In this document: piece by piece, positions 18,720-28,540 of the stretch
Position numbering within the stretch: the stretch's first letter is position 1
How the letters are laid out: every line of letters begins with the position of its first letter
Source of the DNA: Anaerolineales bacterium
GTDB taxonomy: Bacteria > Chloroflexota > Anaerolineae > Anaerolineales > UBA11858
DNA length: 64,000 nt
Assembly (NCBI GenBank): GCA_024763275.1
Contig: JANTFT010000003.1
Coordinates: 47,557 to 111,556, forward strand
Direction: 5' to 3'
Notes under the pieces: generated by a model
What the model was told of the DNA's origin: nothing
The model's database searches: none
Seen by the model: only the letters and a program-made list of their open reading frames with translations
Translations under genes and position numbers: made by a program

Positions 18720-19706
18720 TTAATATTCAATCTCACTGATGGGGTTGAGCTTATCAAAGTTGTGTTTGCCGTCAATCCAGCGCACCGTTCCGGTTTTCCC
18801 CCGGATGACCAGGCTGTGGGTTTCCGCTCCCTGGCCGGTGTAGCGCACACCTGAGAGCAGTTCGCCATCAGTGATGCCGGTGGCCGCAAAGAAGACATCT
18901 TCAGAGGAAACCAGATCGTCCATGGTGATGACCTGGTCCAGATTCATCCCCATTTCCAGGCCCAGCTTCTTTTCCTTCTCGTGCCTGATATAGATCTTGC
19001 CCTGTATTTCACCGCCCATGGCTCGCAGGGCGCAGGCGGCCAGCACGCCCTCCGGCGTGCCGCCGATGCCCAGCAGGGCGTCGATGCCCGATTCTGGCAG
19101 ACAGGTCATCAAAGCCCCCGCCACGTCCCCGTCCGGGATCAGGCGGATCCTGGCGCCGATCTGGCGGACCCGGGCAATCAGGTCCTCATGCCTGGGGCGC
19201 TGCAGGATGATCACGGTGACATCCTTGATATGCTTGCCCTCGGAGTCAGCGATCACCTTGAGGTTGTCCTCCAAGGGAGCCTCGATGTCAATTTTCCCTG
19301 CTGCCAGCGGACCGACCGCGATCTTGTCCATATAGACAAAAGGACCCGGATTGAACATGGTCCCGCGAGGGGCGATGGATACAGTGGCGATGGAATTCAG
19401 GAATCCGTTGGCAAGCGGCCTGGTGCCATCGATGGGATCGACCGCCAGGTCGACCAGGGGAGGCTTTCCCGTTCCCACAACCTCGCCGTTGAAGAGCATG
19501 GGAGCTTCATCCTTTTCCCCCTCGCCGATCACAACCACGGCGTCCATGTCAATGGAGTTGAGCACCAGGCGCATGGCATCCACGGCGGCTTTATCGGCCG
19601 CTTCCTTTTGTCCGCGGCCCATGAATCTGCCGGCAGCCAGGGCCGCTGCCTCTGTGACGCGGACCAGTTCCAGAGCCAGGTTTCGAGTTGGTTTTTGGGT
19701 GTTCAT
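18720..19706 (-). CDS. glpX: Class II fructose-1,6-bisphosphatase
   Basis: AADKAAVDAMR, VVIGEGEKDEAPMLFNGE, VDPIDGTRPLANG, GIGGTPEGVLAACALRAMGGEIQ. Confidence 0.93.
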   Translation of the reverse strand: MNTQKPTRNLALELVRVTEAAALAAGRFMGRGQKEAADKAAVDAMRLVLNSIDMDAVVVIGEGEKDEAPMLFNGEVVGTGKPPLVDLAVDPIDGTRPLANGFLNSIATVSIAPRGTMFNPGPFVYMDKIAVGPLAAGKIDIEAPLEDNLKVIADSEGKHIKDVTVIILQRPRHEDLIARVRQIGARIRLIPDGDVAGALMTCLPESGIDALLGIGGTPEGVLAACALRAMGGEIQGKIYIRHEKEKKLGLEMGMNLDQVITMDDLVSSEDVFFAATGITDGELLSGVRYTGQGAETHSLVIRGKTGTVRWIDGKHNFDKLNPISEIEY

Positions 19707-19713
19707 ACAAACC

Positions 19714-20535
19714 TCACTGAAGGAAAAAAATGGAAATCAGATAATAACCGATCGGTGCTGCCCAGAGCAGGGAATCCAGCCTGTCAAACACGCCCCCATG
19801 CCCTGGGAATATGGTTCCAGAATCCTTCTCTCCGGCCTGCCTTTTGATCAGGCTCTCGGTCAGGTCACCCAGGGGGATGAAGGCAGAAACGACCAGTCCC
19901 AGCAGGGCGCCTTCCAGGATGGAAATCTCCAATCCTGCCTGGAAAGCCCGGTTGTAGAGAAAAGTCAATCCCGGACTGGCGATGATCCCGGCCAGGACCC
20001 CACCAAAATAGCCTTCCCAGGTTTTATTAGGACTGGTTTTAGGTGCTAATTTGTGTTTTCCAAAGGCCGTGCCGACCAGATAGGCCGCGGTGTCCGCGAT
20101 CCATACTGTGGGAAGGACCACAAAGGTCCACCAGCGGCCGTTTTCCAGGGCGCGCAGGGAGATCAAATACGATCCCAGGAAGCCGACATATACCAGGATG
20201 CTCAGAGTGGAACCAAAATCCGTGGCAGGTCGGGAATCCTGACGTTCATATTCCAGGATGTGGCAGGCTGCTGCCAGGAAGATCAGGGCTGTCAGTAGAG
20301 CTGCCAGGTAGCTAAATCCGAACAGTGCCCGGGCAGCCGCCAGCAGGATCACGCCTGCTATGGTCAGAACCAGAGCGGGCCGCAGGTTGATCTTTCTCAG
20401 CAGATGGATGTATTCCCAGGCAGCCGCAGCCAAAAGCAGGATGATGACCGCCTGGTAGGGATACCCTCCCAGGTAGATGGCTGCTACGGCTAACGGGATG
20501 AGGACCGCGGCGACGAGGGTGCGTGTTCCCATCAT
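19714..20535 (-). CDS. cdsA: Phosphatidate cytidylyltransferase
   Basis: Polytopic; WIADTAAYLVGTAFGKHKLAPKTSPNKTWEGYFGG ... GDLTESLIKRQAGEKDSGTIFPGHGGVFDRLDSL signature. Confidence 0.93.
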   Translation of the reverse strand: MMGTRTLVAAVLIPLAVAAIYLGGYPYQAVIILLLAAAAWEYIHLLRKINLRPALVLTIAGVILLAAARALFGFSYLAALLTALIFLAAACHILEYERQDSRPATDFGSTLSILVYVGFLGSYLISLRALENGRWWTFVVLPTVWIADTAAYLVGTAFGKHKLAPKTSPNKTWEGYFGGVLAGIIASPGLTFLYNRAFQAGLEISILEGALLGLVVSAFIPLGDLTESLIKRQAGEKDSGTIFPGHGGVFDRLDSLLWAAPIGYYLISIFFLQ

Positions 20536-20541
20536 GGGAAA

Positions 20542-21273
20542 TTAACTTCCCTTTTCTGTTTTGATTTTCCCATAACGGCGGTCTCGCTGGCTGTAAACGG
20601 CCAGCGCCTGGTAGAGGTCTTCTCTGCCAAAATCGGGCCAGTAGGTCGGGGTGAAATACCACTCGGAATAAGCTCCCTGCCAGATCAGGAAATTGCTGCA
20701 GCGGTATTCTCCGGAGGTGCGGATGATCAAGTCCGGGTCAGGACAGCTGGCGGAATAAAGGTATTCACTTATCAGGTCTTCTGTGACCTCATCGGGGGTA
20801 TGCCCATCGGCCAGGATGCCTTTGACCGCCTGGATGATCTCATCCCTGCCGCCGTAATTGAAAGCGATGTTCAGGATCAGGGTCTGGTTGTCTTTGGTAA
20901 GATCGATTGCCTCCAGAACTTTCTTTTTCAATGCGTTGTCGATGCCTTCCAGACGGCCAAAGTGGCGCAGCTGGACCCCATTCTCATGCAGGTTTTTCAG
21001 CTCGCGGTCCAGCATTGTCCGGAAGATGTGCATCAAGCCCTGGATCTCGTCCTGGGGGCGCTTCCAATTTTCTGTGGAAAAAGCGTAAATAGTCAGGTAC
21101 TTGATCCCAAACTCAACGCTGGCCTCGATCACCTCCCGTAAATTTTCAGTGCCTGCCCGGTGGCCGGCTACGCGGGGAAGGCCCTTTTCAAGAGCCCAGC
21201 GGCCGTTGCCATCCATGATAATGGCCACATGTGTGGGAACTACGGCAAGCTTATCCAAATCTTTTTTAGCCAT
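20542..21273 (-). CDS. uppS: Isoprenyl transferase (undecaprenyl diphosphate synthase family)
   Basis: HVAIIMDGNGRWALEKGLPRVAGHRAGTE, LNIAFNYGGRDEI, DLIIRTSGEYRCSNFLIWQGAYSEWYF. Confidence 0.94.
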   Translation of the reverse strand: MAKKDLDKLAVVPTHVAIIMDGNGRWALEKGLPRVAGHRAGTENLREVIEASVEFGIKYLTIYAFSTENWKRPQDEIQGLMHIFRTMLDRELKNLHENGVQLRHFGRLEGIDNALKKKVLEAIDLTKDNQTLILNIAFNYGGRDEIIQAVKGILADGHTPDEVTEDLISEYLYSASCPDPDLIIRTSGEYRCSNFLIWQGAYSEWYFTPTYWPDFGREDLYQALAVYSQRDRRYGKIKTEKGS

Positions 21274-21362
21274 TTATATAATGATTTGTGCCTTGGTCTT
21301 GTATTTTAATGATAACCAGCAGCTCCGTTCAGAAAAGGACTGTCAAAGCGGGTCGGAAAACC

Positions 21363-21920
21363 CTATACTTCCATGATTTCATTCTCTTTGCGTTTGCAGA
21401 GGTCGTCGATCTTCTTAATGAAATCATCGGTGATTTCCTGAACCCGTTCTTCCCCCCGGTGCAGATCGTCCTCCGTGATCAATTTTTCATCTTCAAATTC
21501 GCGCAGGTCGCGAATGCTGTCCCTGCGGATATTGCGGATGGCGATGCGGGCATCTTCAGCTTTTACACCCACAATCTTGACCAGGTCCTTCCTTCTCTCT
21601 TCCGTGGGTGTGGGCAGGACCAGGCGGATGTTCTCACCATCGTTGTTGGGTGTCAGGCCCAGATCTGATTTCAGGATGGCTTTCTCTATATTTTTAAGAG
21701 AAGAGGGATCATAAGGCCTGATCAGCAGAGAGCGGGATTCGGGAACGCTGATACCTGCCAGTTCCTGGAGCGGGGTCAAGGTGCCGTAATACTCGATAGG
21801 CAGCTGTTCGACCAGGGTAGGATTGGCCCGACCGGTCCGGATTCCGTTCAATTCCTGGATGTACACACCAACGGCTTTTTCCATCCGCTCTTCAGTTTCT
21901 TTGTAAATCTCCGCTAGCAT
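21363..21920 (-). CDS. frr: Ribosome recycling factor
   Basis: ELNGIRTGRANPTLVEQLPIEYYGTLTPLQELAGISVPESRSLLIRPYD; start taken at MLAEIYKE. Confidence 0.94.
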   Translation of the reverse strand: MLAEIYKETEERMEKAVGVYIQELNGIRTGRANPTLVEQLPIEYYGTLTPLQELAGISVPESRSLLIRPYDPSSLKNIEKAILKSDLGLTPNNDGENIRLVLPTPTEERRKDLVKIVGVKAEDARIAIRNIRRDSIRDLREFEDEKLITEDDLHRGEERVQEITDDFIKKIDDLCKRKENEIMEV

Positions 21921-22182
21921 AATAAACCTCCCGGGTTCAATCTCAAAGCGGGGCAGGTAACTCACCCCTCATCAAAAGGCAGGCAACCGGTAAATCACAC
22001 CTCTTATACTATACTCGATAAACTCAACTAGATAAAGGTCAGTGTGTTTGTCAGGCAGAGTGGTTCTATTATAATAAGTTTGGGAGGAGAAACAAGCTGA
22101 CAGCTGTCACTGCCGGGGGTATCCAGTCCGGATTTGCCATGGCAGGAAAGGGCCAGGCCGGGAAGACTGCCTGCTGCCAGGA

Positions 22183-22987
<805 letters not shown>

Positions 22988-22994
22988 AAACCCT

Positions 22995-23597
22995 TTAATC
23001 AATGCTTTCACCGCGCTCCCAGCGCTCAAAGCGTCTGATGACGATATTTTCGCCAATCGAGGCGATTTTTTCGTGGAGCAATTCCTGGATGGTGAGATCC
23101 TCGTTCCGGATATAGGTTTGTTCAAGCAGGCAGCTTTCAGATTTGAATTTCTCCACCATGCCTTCCAGGATCTTTTCAATGATGTTGTCCGGCTTGCCTT
23201 CTTCTTTGTAGCGAGCGCGAGCGATTTCCTTTTCGTGCTCAATGACGTCCTCTGGGATCTGATCGGCCTTGACCCATTTAGGGGCAGCGGCGGCGATCTG
23301 CAGGGCAACTTCGTGGGCAAACTCTCTGAATTCCTCGGAGCGGGCCACAAAATCAGTCTCACAGTTGACTTCCACCATCACGCCGACCCGCCCGTCTCCG
23401 TGGGAATAAAGCTCAATGATCCCTTCGGAAGCGTCCCGGTCAGAGCGTTTGGCAGCTTTGGCCAGACCCTTCTGCCTTAGATAATCCACCGCTTTGTCAA
23501 AATCGCCCTCAGAGTTTTCCAGGGCTTCCCGAACATCCAGGATGCCGGAGCCTGTCGCTTCGCGTAGTTTTTTGATCAGTTCTACAGAAATTGCCAT
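22995..23597 (-). CDS. tsf: Translation elongation factor Ts
   Basis: LIKKLREATGSGILDVREALENSEGDFDKAVDYLRQKG, VGVMVEVNCETDFVARSEEF. Confidence 0.94.
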   Translation of the reverse strand: MAISVELIKKLREATGSGILDVREALENSEGDFDKAVDYLRQKGLAKAAKRSDRDASEGIIELYSHGDGRVGVMVEVNCETDFVARSEEFREFAHEVALQIAAAAPKWVKADQIPEDVIEHEKEIARARYKEEGKPDNIIEKILEGMVEKFKSESCLLEQTYIRNEDLTIQELLHEKIASIGENIVIRRFERWERGESID

Positions 23598-23599
23598 CG

Positions 23600-24496
23600 T
23601 TATTCTGCCTCTTGGGCTCCTCCTTCTTCTTCCTCGACCGCTTTGTCCTCTACGATTTCAGGGACTTCAGCCGGTTCGGCTTCCTCTTCCTCTTCTTTCA
23701 TTTTCGCCAGGGTGGAGGCGCCCAGCAGGTCCTCATCGCTGAGCTGGTCACGCATTTCCTCGGGCAGTTGGGCTTCAGCTTCCGCTGCTGCCATATCCGC
23801 CTCGTGATCCTTACGCATGTTTATGCCCTCGCTGATCGCCTGGGTGATGATCCCGACGATCAATTGAATGCCGCGGATGGCATCATCGTTGGCGGGGATC
23901 ACGTAATCGATGTTTTTGGGGTTGCAGTTGGTGTCGACCATGGCGATGACTGGGATCTTGAGCAAATTGGCTTCGTGGACGGGGATTTCCTCCCGGGAGA
24001 CATCCACAACGAAAAGCAGATTTGGAAGGCCATCCATGTCGCGGATGCCGCCCAGGCGCCCTTCCAGGCGCTCGATTTCCCGGGTCATCCCCAGGGCTTC
24101 TTTCTTGGTGAAGATCTCAAACTCGCCCCGATCGCGCATAGCTTCCAGGCGCTCCAGCTCGTGGATGCGTTCCCGGATGGTCTGCCAGTTGGTCAGAGTG
24201 CCGCCCAGCCAGCGGCCGATCACGTAGGGCATGCCTACCTTTTCAGCGTTGGTCTTGATGATTTCCTGAGCCTGGCGTTTGGTGCCTACAAATAACACGG
24301 TTCCACCGCCAGTGACGGTGTCCCGGACTACTTTATAGGCTTCTTCCAGAGCCTGGACAGTCTGCTGCAGGTCAATGATGTGGATATCATTGCGGGCAGC
24401 AAAGATGTAGGGCTCCATGTATGGATTCCATTTCTGGGTCCTGTGACCGAAATGAACGCCGCTTTCCAACAGCTCTTTCATAGATACAATAGACAT
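23600..24496 (-). CDS. rpsB: 30S ribosomal protein S2
   Basis: MKELLESGVHFGHRTQKWNPYMEPYIFAARNDIHIIDLQQT; start MSIVSMKEL at 24496; acidic C-terminal extension. Confidence 0.94.
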   Translation of the reverse strand: MSIVSMKELLESGVHFGHRTQKWNPYMEPYIFAARNDIHIIDLQQTVQALEEAYKVVRDTVTGGGTVLFVGTKRQAQEIIKTNAEKVGMPYVIGRWLGGTLTNWQTIRERIHELERLEAMRDRGEFEIFTKKEALGMTREIERLEGRLGGIRDMDGLPNLLFVVDVSREEIPVHEANLLKIPVIAMVDTNCNPKNIDYVIPANDDAIRGIQLIVGIITQAISEGINMRKDHEADMAAAEAEAQLPEEMRDQLSDEDLLGASTLAKMKEEEEEAEPAEVPEIVEDKAVEEEEGGAQEAE

Positions 24497-24602
24497 AGTA
24501 CGCTCCTTGCGTTTAGCCTCCGCTTCTGTCTTTCCTTCCGGGACCGGAGGGTTCTCCGGCACGCACCGTTGGGTCGAGAAGCGTGTGGGATACAAAATAC
24601 GA

Positions 24603-24656
24603 CCCGCAAGCTTGCGGGATCGAGAGCAGTATATCATGGGGGACTGTTTTCGTCTA
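24603..24656 (-). promoter_or_regulatory. Candidate rpsB promoter plus 5'UTR hairpin
   Basis: Minus strand: TAGACG (24656-24651), 17-nt spacer, TATACT (24633-24628), then perfect palindrome CCCGCAAGCTTGCGGG (24618-24603). Confidence 0.5.
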
Positions 24657-24742
24657 GATAAGGGGAGCACAGCGGCAGACCGTTTCAGGTCGAGACTGTG
24701 TTACCCTAATAGGTGAAAAGCAGGCGTAAAACAGGAGGAAAG

Positions 24743-25000
24743 ATGACAGAAGAAGGCGTACGCAGGGAGGAGTTCAGGGTCAGCGGAGATGCCCTGGTAG
24801 AGAAGATCAAAGAGCTGGTCCGGCGGGGTAATATCCGCAGGATAATCATCAAGGACAGGGATGACAGGAACCTGCTGGACATTCCACTGACCGTGGGTGT
24901 GCTGGGCGCCTTGCTTGCTCCCCAGTTGGCTGCTCTGGGCGCCCTGGCGGCGCTGATCAGCGATGCCACCATCGTGGTGGAGATCGCCGAAAGGGATTAA
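24743..25000 (+). CDS. DUF4342-like small protein
   Basis: VSGDALVEKIKELVRRGNIRRIIIKDRDDRNLLDIPLTVGVLGALLAPQLAALGALAALISDATIVVE; ATG 24743 after AGGAGG. Confidence 0.7.
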   Translation: MTEEGVRREEFRVSGDALVEKIKELVRRGNIRRIIIKDRDDRNLLDIPLTVGVLGALLAPQLAALGALAALISDATIVVEIAERD

Positions 25001-25081
25001 GTCCATTTAATAGGACTCGGTCCTTTGTCTGACGTTGACGCCCAGGCTGGCAGAGAGTATACTTTGGGGTGAACGGTATAA

Positions 25082-25206
25082 AAACCTTCGGGGCAGGGTG
25101 AGCGCAAGCAATTCCCAATCGGCGGTAAAGCCCGCGAGCGCCAGAGATGGCGCAGGATCCGGTGAAACTCCGGGGCCGACGGTATAGTCCGGATAGGAGA
25201 AGGTCA
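25082..25206 (+). ncRNA. FMN riboswitch (RFN element)
   Basis: Conserved RFN core by eye: CCTTCGGGGCAGGGTG...ATTCCCAATCGGCGGTAAAGCCCGCGAGCG...GGATCCGGTGAAACTCCGGGGCCGACGGTATAGTCCGGATAGGAGAAGG. Confidence 0.95.
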
Positions 25207-25300
25207 TACGGGTTCCTCTGAACCTGCCTGAGTATCTGACAGCCCCGAAAGCAGACCTGCTTTCGGGATGTTGATTCAGGGAGTCTGCTCCTATCAACTG

Positions 25301-25328
25301 CCCCGCCAATTGTGGCGGTTTTGTTTTT
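25301..25328 (+). terminator. Terminator hairpin of the riboswitch expression platform
   Basis: CCGCC-AATTGT-GGCGG followed by TTTTGTTTTT just before the permease ATG at 25344. Confidence 0.75.
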
Positions 25329-25343
25329 ACGGGAGCTGTTTTT

Positions 25344-26120
25344 ATGAGGAGCTTGCAGGAGAACATCCGCAAAAGCGCTTTTCTGGTCTTATCTGTTCTG
25401 GGAGGCTTGCTGCTCTGGCAGGGATTTACCGCTTTCAGCAATATCCCTTCCTTTATCTTTCCCAAACCGGTGGAAGTGTGGGCCAGGCTGCTGCTTGTTC
25501 TCCGGGATGGCTCCCTGCTGTTCCACACTCTGGTCACCCTGCAGGAAGTGGTCTACGGGCTGGCGCTGGGATTGACAGCGGCCATCATTACCGGTTATTT
25601 CCTGGCAAAATCCAGGCTGGTGGAGCGTTTACTGGCTCCTTACATCGTTGCCAGCCAGTCGATTCCCATTGTGGCAATCGCGCCTTTGCTGATCATCTGG
25701 CTGGGTCCCGGTATTCTCTCAAAGATCCTCACCAGCGCCCTGATAGTCTTTTTCCCTGTGCTGGTCAATACCGTCGTCGGCCTGCGTTCGGTCCCCGAAG
25801 AATTATATGATCTGCTGCGATCCCTGCACGCCAGTACCTGGCAGCGCATTACTATGCTGGAAATCCCGGCTGCCATGCCGGTTTTCTTGGGAGGTCTGCG
25901 GATCGGGGCTACCCTGGCGGTGATCGGGGCTGTGGTAGGGGAGTTTGTGGGCGCAGATCAGGGGCTGGGTTTTCTGATCAACGTTGGACGCGGTTTATAC
26001 GATACCGCCCTGGTCTTTGTGGCGGTCTTCACACTGGTGATTCTGGCGCTGGCCCTGTACGGAATCGTTATCTATCTGGAAAATCATTTATTGTCCTGGC
26101 AGAAAAGGAATGGGAATTGA
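25344..26120 (+). CDS. ABC transporter permease, RibX-like (riboflavin import predicted)
   Basis: BPD permease of the SsuC/ThiX type (ASQSIPIVAIAPLLIIWLGPGILSKI); lies directly downstream of the RFN element. Confidence 0.85.
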   Translation: MRSLQENIRKSAFLVLSVLGGLLLWQGFTAFSNIPSFIFPKPVEVWARLLLVLRDGSLLFHTLVTLQEVVYGLALGLTAAIITGYFLAKSRLVERLLAPYIVASQSIPIVAIAPLLIIWLGPGILSKILTSALIVFFPVLVNTVVGLRSVPEELYDLLRSLHASTWQRITMLEIPAAMPVFLGGLRIGATLAVIGAVVGEFVGADQGLGFLINVGRGLYDTALVFVAVFTLVILALALYGIVIYLENHLLSWQKRNGN

Positions 26121-26143
26121 GTTGTAAGAGGAGAAGCATAGAG

Positions 26144-27127
26144 ATGAAGAACGGAAAAATGATCCTGGTCCTGGCGATTATACTGCTGGCAGCCTCCTGC
26201 TCTCCCGGGCAGGGACCTGAGCCGACCCCCGGCGAACTGACCCATATCAGGCTGCCGATGGGGTATATCCCTAATGTGCAGTATGCGCCTTTTTATGCGG
26301 CAGTGGAAGAAGGCTTCTACGCTGAAGAGGGCTTGGAGATCGACTTCGATTATTCCTTTGAGACCGACGGAGTGGCGCTGGTAGGAGCCAATGAGCTGCA
26401 GTTCTCCCTGGTCTCAGGAGAGCAGGTGCCGATTGCCCGGGCCGAAGGCATTCCCATTGTCTACGTGATGGCCTGGTATAAGGAATATCCTGTTGCCGTG
26501 ATCGCTAAATCCGAGCAGAATCTGAAAGAACCTCAGGACCTGGCTGGCAAGCGGGTTGGGCTGCCAGGACTGTTTGGAGCCAATTATGTTGGGCTGCGGG
26601 CTTTGATGGAATACGCCGGTTTGGAAGAAAAAGACCTGACATTGGAGTCCGTTGGATTCAATCAGGTAGAAGTGCTGGCAACAGATACCAGTGAGGTGAT
26701 CGTTGGCTATATTACCAATGAACCGGTTCAGCTGGCTGCCATGGGTTATGACCTGAACATCATCCGGGTATCTGATTACCTGGATCTGGTTTCCAATGGA
26801 TTGATTACCAATCAAACCACTATCGATGAAAACCCAGACCTGATACGCAGAATGGTGCGGGCAACCCTGCGGGGCATCCAATTCACTGTAGAGCATCCCC
26901 GGGAAGCCTTCCAGTACTGCTTCAAATATGTGGATGGCCTGGAAGACGCTGACCAGGATGTGCAGATGCAGGTCCTGGAATCCTCTGTGGCTCTTTACCA
27001 GACCAACCCTTACGGTTACAGCCATCCCGAGGCCTGGGAAAACATGCAGGCAGTCCTGCTGGAAATGGGATTGATGAAAAGTCCCATCAACCTGGAAGAA
27101 GCATACACCAATGAATTCATCCGCTGA
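26144..27127 (+). CDS. NMT1/THI5-like ABC substrate-binding lipoprotein, RibY-like
   Basis: Lipobox LAASC; IRLPMGYIPNVQYAPFYAAVEEGFYAEEGLEIDFDY; RFN-controlled operon. Confidence 0.85.
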   Translation: MKNGKMILVLAIILLAASCSPGQGPEPTPGELTHIRLPMGYIPNVQYAPFYAAVEEGFYAEEGLEIDFDYSFETDGVALVGANELQFSLVSGEQVPIARAEGIPIVYVMAWYKEYPVAVIAKSEQNLKEPQDLAGKRVGLPGLFGANYVGLRALMEYAGLEEKDLTLESVGFNQVEVLATDTSEVIVGYITNEPVQLAAMGYDLNIIRVSDYLDLVSNGLITNQTTIDENPDLIRRMVRATLRGIQFTVEHPREAFQYCFKYVDGLEDADQDVQMQVLESSVALYQTNPYGYSHPEAWENMQAVLLEMGLMKSPINLEEAYTNEFIR

Positions 27128-27878
27128 TCCCCTGCTGGTAGTAAAGGATCTGGAAGTGACCTTCACAGACCAGAATGGGTCACTTCAAGCTTTGAACCAG
27201 ATCAATTTCTCGATCGAACGCGAGCAGTTTGTCTGTGTGGTCGGTCCATCCGGCAGCGGTAAGAGCACTCTGGTCCGGGTGCTGGCCGGGCTGTTGAAAC
27301 CTACCAGCGGGTCGGTAGTGCTGGATGGCGTGCCGGTCAAGGAACCCCGCCTAGGCGTAGGCATTGTTTTCCAGAAGGCCAATCTGATGCCCTGGAGGAC
27401 GGTGCTGGGAAATATCACCCTGCCTCTGGAGATCTCCCACACCCCTGCCGGAGAGGCGGACAGGCAGGCCAGGGAGCTGATTGGCCTGGTAGGACTGACC
27501 GGTTTTGAGGATTGGCTTCCCCGGGATCTTTCCGGGGGGATGACCCAGCGGGTGGCCATTGCCAGGAGCTTGATCCAGGACCCGGATCTGCTGCTGCTGG
27601 ATGAACCCTTCGGGGCTCTGGACGCTCTAACGCGGGAGAAAATGGGCGCTGAACTGCTCCGCATCTGGCGGGCCCGGAAAAAGACAGTTATCATGATCAC
27701 CCATGACATCTGGGAAGCTGTATTCCTGGCTGACCGGGTGCTGGCGATCTCCCCCCAACCCGGAAATATCAGGTTGGACCTGCCCATCCCTCTGGAACGG
27801 CCCCGCCGGGAGGAAGATCGTTTTTCAACCGATTTTGTGAAGCTGACCAAGCGCCTCCGGGAAGCGATTAAGGGATAG
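27111..27878 (+). CDS. ABC transporter ATP-binding protein (SsuB/TauB type)
   Basis: VGPSGSGKSTLVRVLAGL, LSGGMTQRVAIARSLIQDPDLLLLDEPFGALD; overlaps the binding-protein gene. Confidence 0.92.
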   Translation: MNSSADPLLVVKDLEVTFTDQNGSLQALNQINFSIEREQFVCVVGPSGSGKSTLVRVLAGLLKPTSGSVVLDGVPVKEPRLGVGIVFQKANLMPWRTVLGNITLPLEISHTPAGEADRQARELIGLVGLTGFEDWLPRDLSGGMTQRVAIARSLIQDPDLLLLDEPFGALDALTREKMGAELLRIWRARKKTVIMITHDIWEAVFLADRVLAISPQPGNIRLDLPIPLERPRREEDRFSTDFVKLTKRLREAIKG

Positions 27879-27983
27879 CTGCGCATCAAATAAAGAGGAC
27901 AGTGATAATTCCACTTTTTTTCAGATTGCGTGTTAAGATAGAGAGGAGATTTTTGGTAGAAGATTTACAAATTGGAGAATTAC

Positions 27984-28517
27984 ATGTCTGAATATCAAGA
28001 AATGGAACCCACCTCCCGGAAGAGAACGCCCCTGAAGTTTATCGTGGGCGGACTGGTGATCGTTGCGGGGATCATTTTTCTAATAGCTTCTTCCCTGAAA
28101 TCGACTGCGCAGTATTTTCTGACTGTGGATGAAGCGCTTGCCAAATCCCAGGTCGGAGAACTGGAAGGCAGGAATATCCGAGTCTCCGGCGCCGTGCTGG
28201 GGGACAGCATCGAGTACGATATTGACAATCTGGAATTGAGCTTTACCATTGCTCAGGTCCCGGCTGACAATCAGCTTCTGGCAGAGGAAGGGGGTCTGGC
28301 TCAAGCTCTCCACAACGCCGTGACAGACCAGAACCGATCTCATTTGAAAGTCATTTACCATGGCCCCATTCCGGATCTGCTCAAGGATGAGGCTCAGGCA
28401 ATTCTGACCGGCGAAATGCTGCCTTCCGGGGAATTTCTGGCGGATGAGATCCTGCTTAAATGCCCGACCAAGTATGAAGGGGCGGTTCCCGAACAAATCG
28501 ATTTAGAGCAGGAATGA
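27984..28517 (+). CDS. ccmE: Cytochrome c maturation protein CcmE, CxxxY variant
   Basis: N-terminal TM anchor, YFLTVDEAL, IRVSGAVLGDSI, VIYHGPIPDLLKDEAQAILTGEM, LADEILLKCPTKYE. Confidence 0.9.
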   Translation: MSEYQEMEPTSRKRTPLKFIVGGLVIVAGIIFLIASSLKSTAQYFLTVDEALAKSQVGELEGRNIRVSGAVLGDSIEYDIDNLELSFTIAQVPADNQLLAEEGGLAQALHNAVTDQNRSHLKVIYHGPIPDLLKDEAQAILTGEMLPSGEFLADEILLKCPTKYEGAVPEQIDLEQE

Positions 28518-28540
28518 CATTTCTGGAGGGGAGTTAAGCA

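Noticed and set aside
18981-19847. 288-aa plus-strand ORF
   Set aside because: Antisense to glpX/cdsA, low-complexity composition typical of shadow frames
26414-27166. 250-aa minus-strand ORF
   Set aside because: Antisense to the RibY-like gene inside a clear operon
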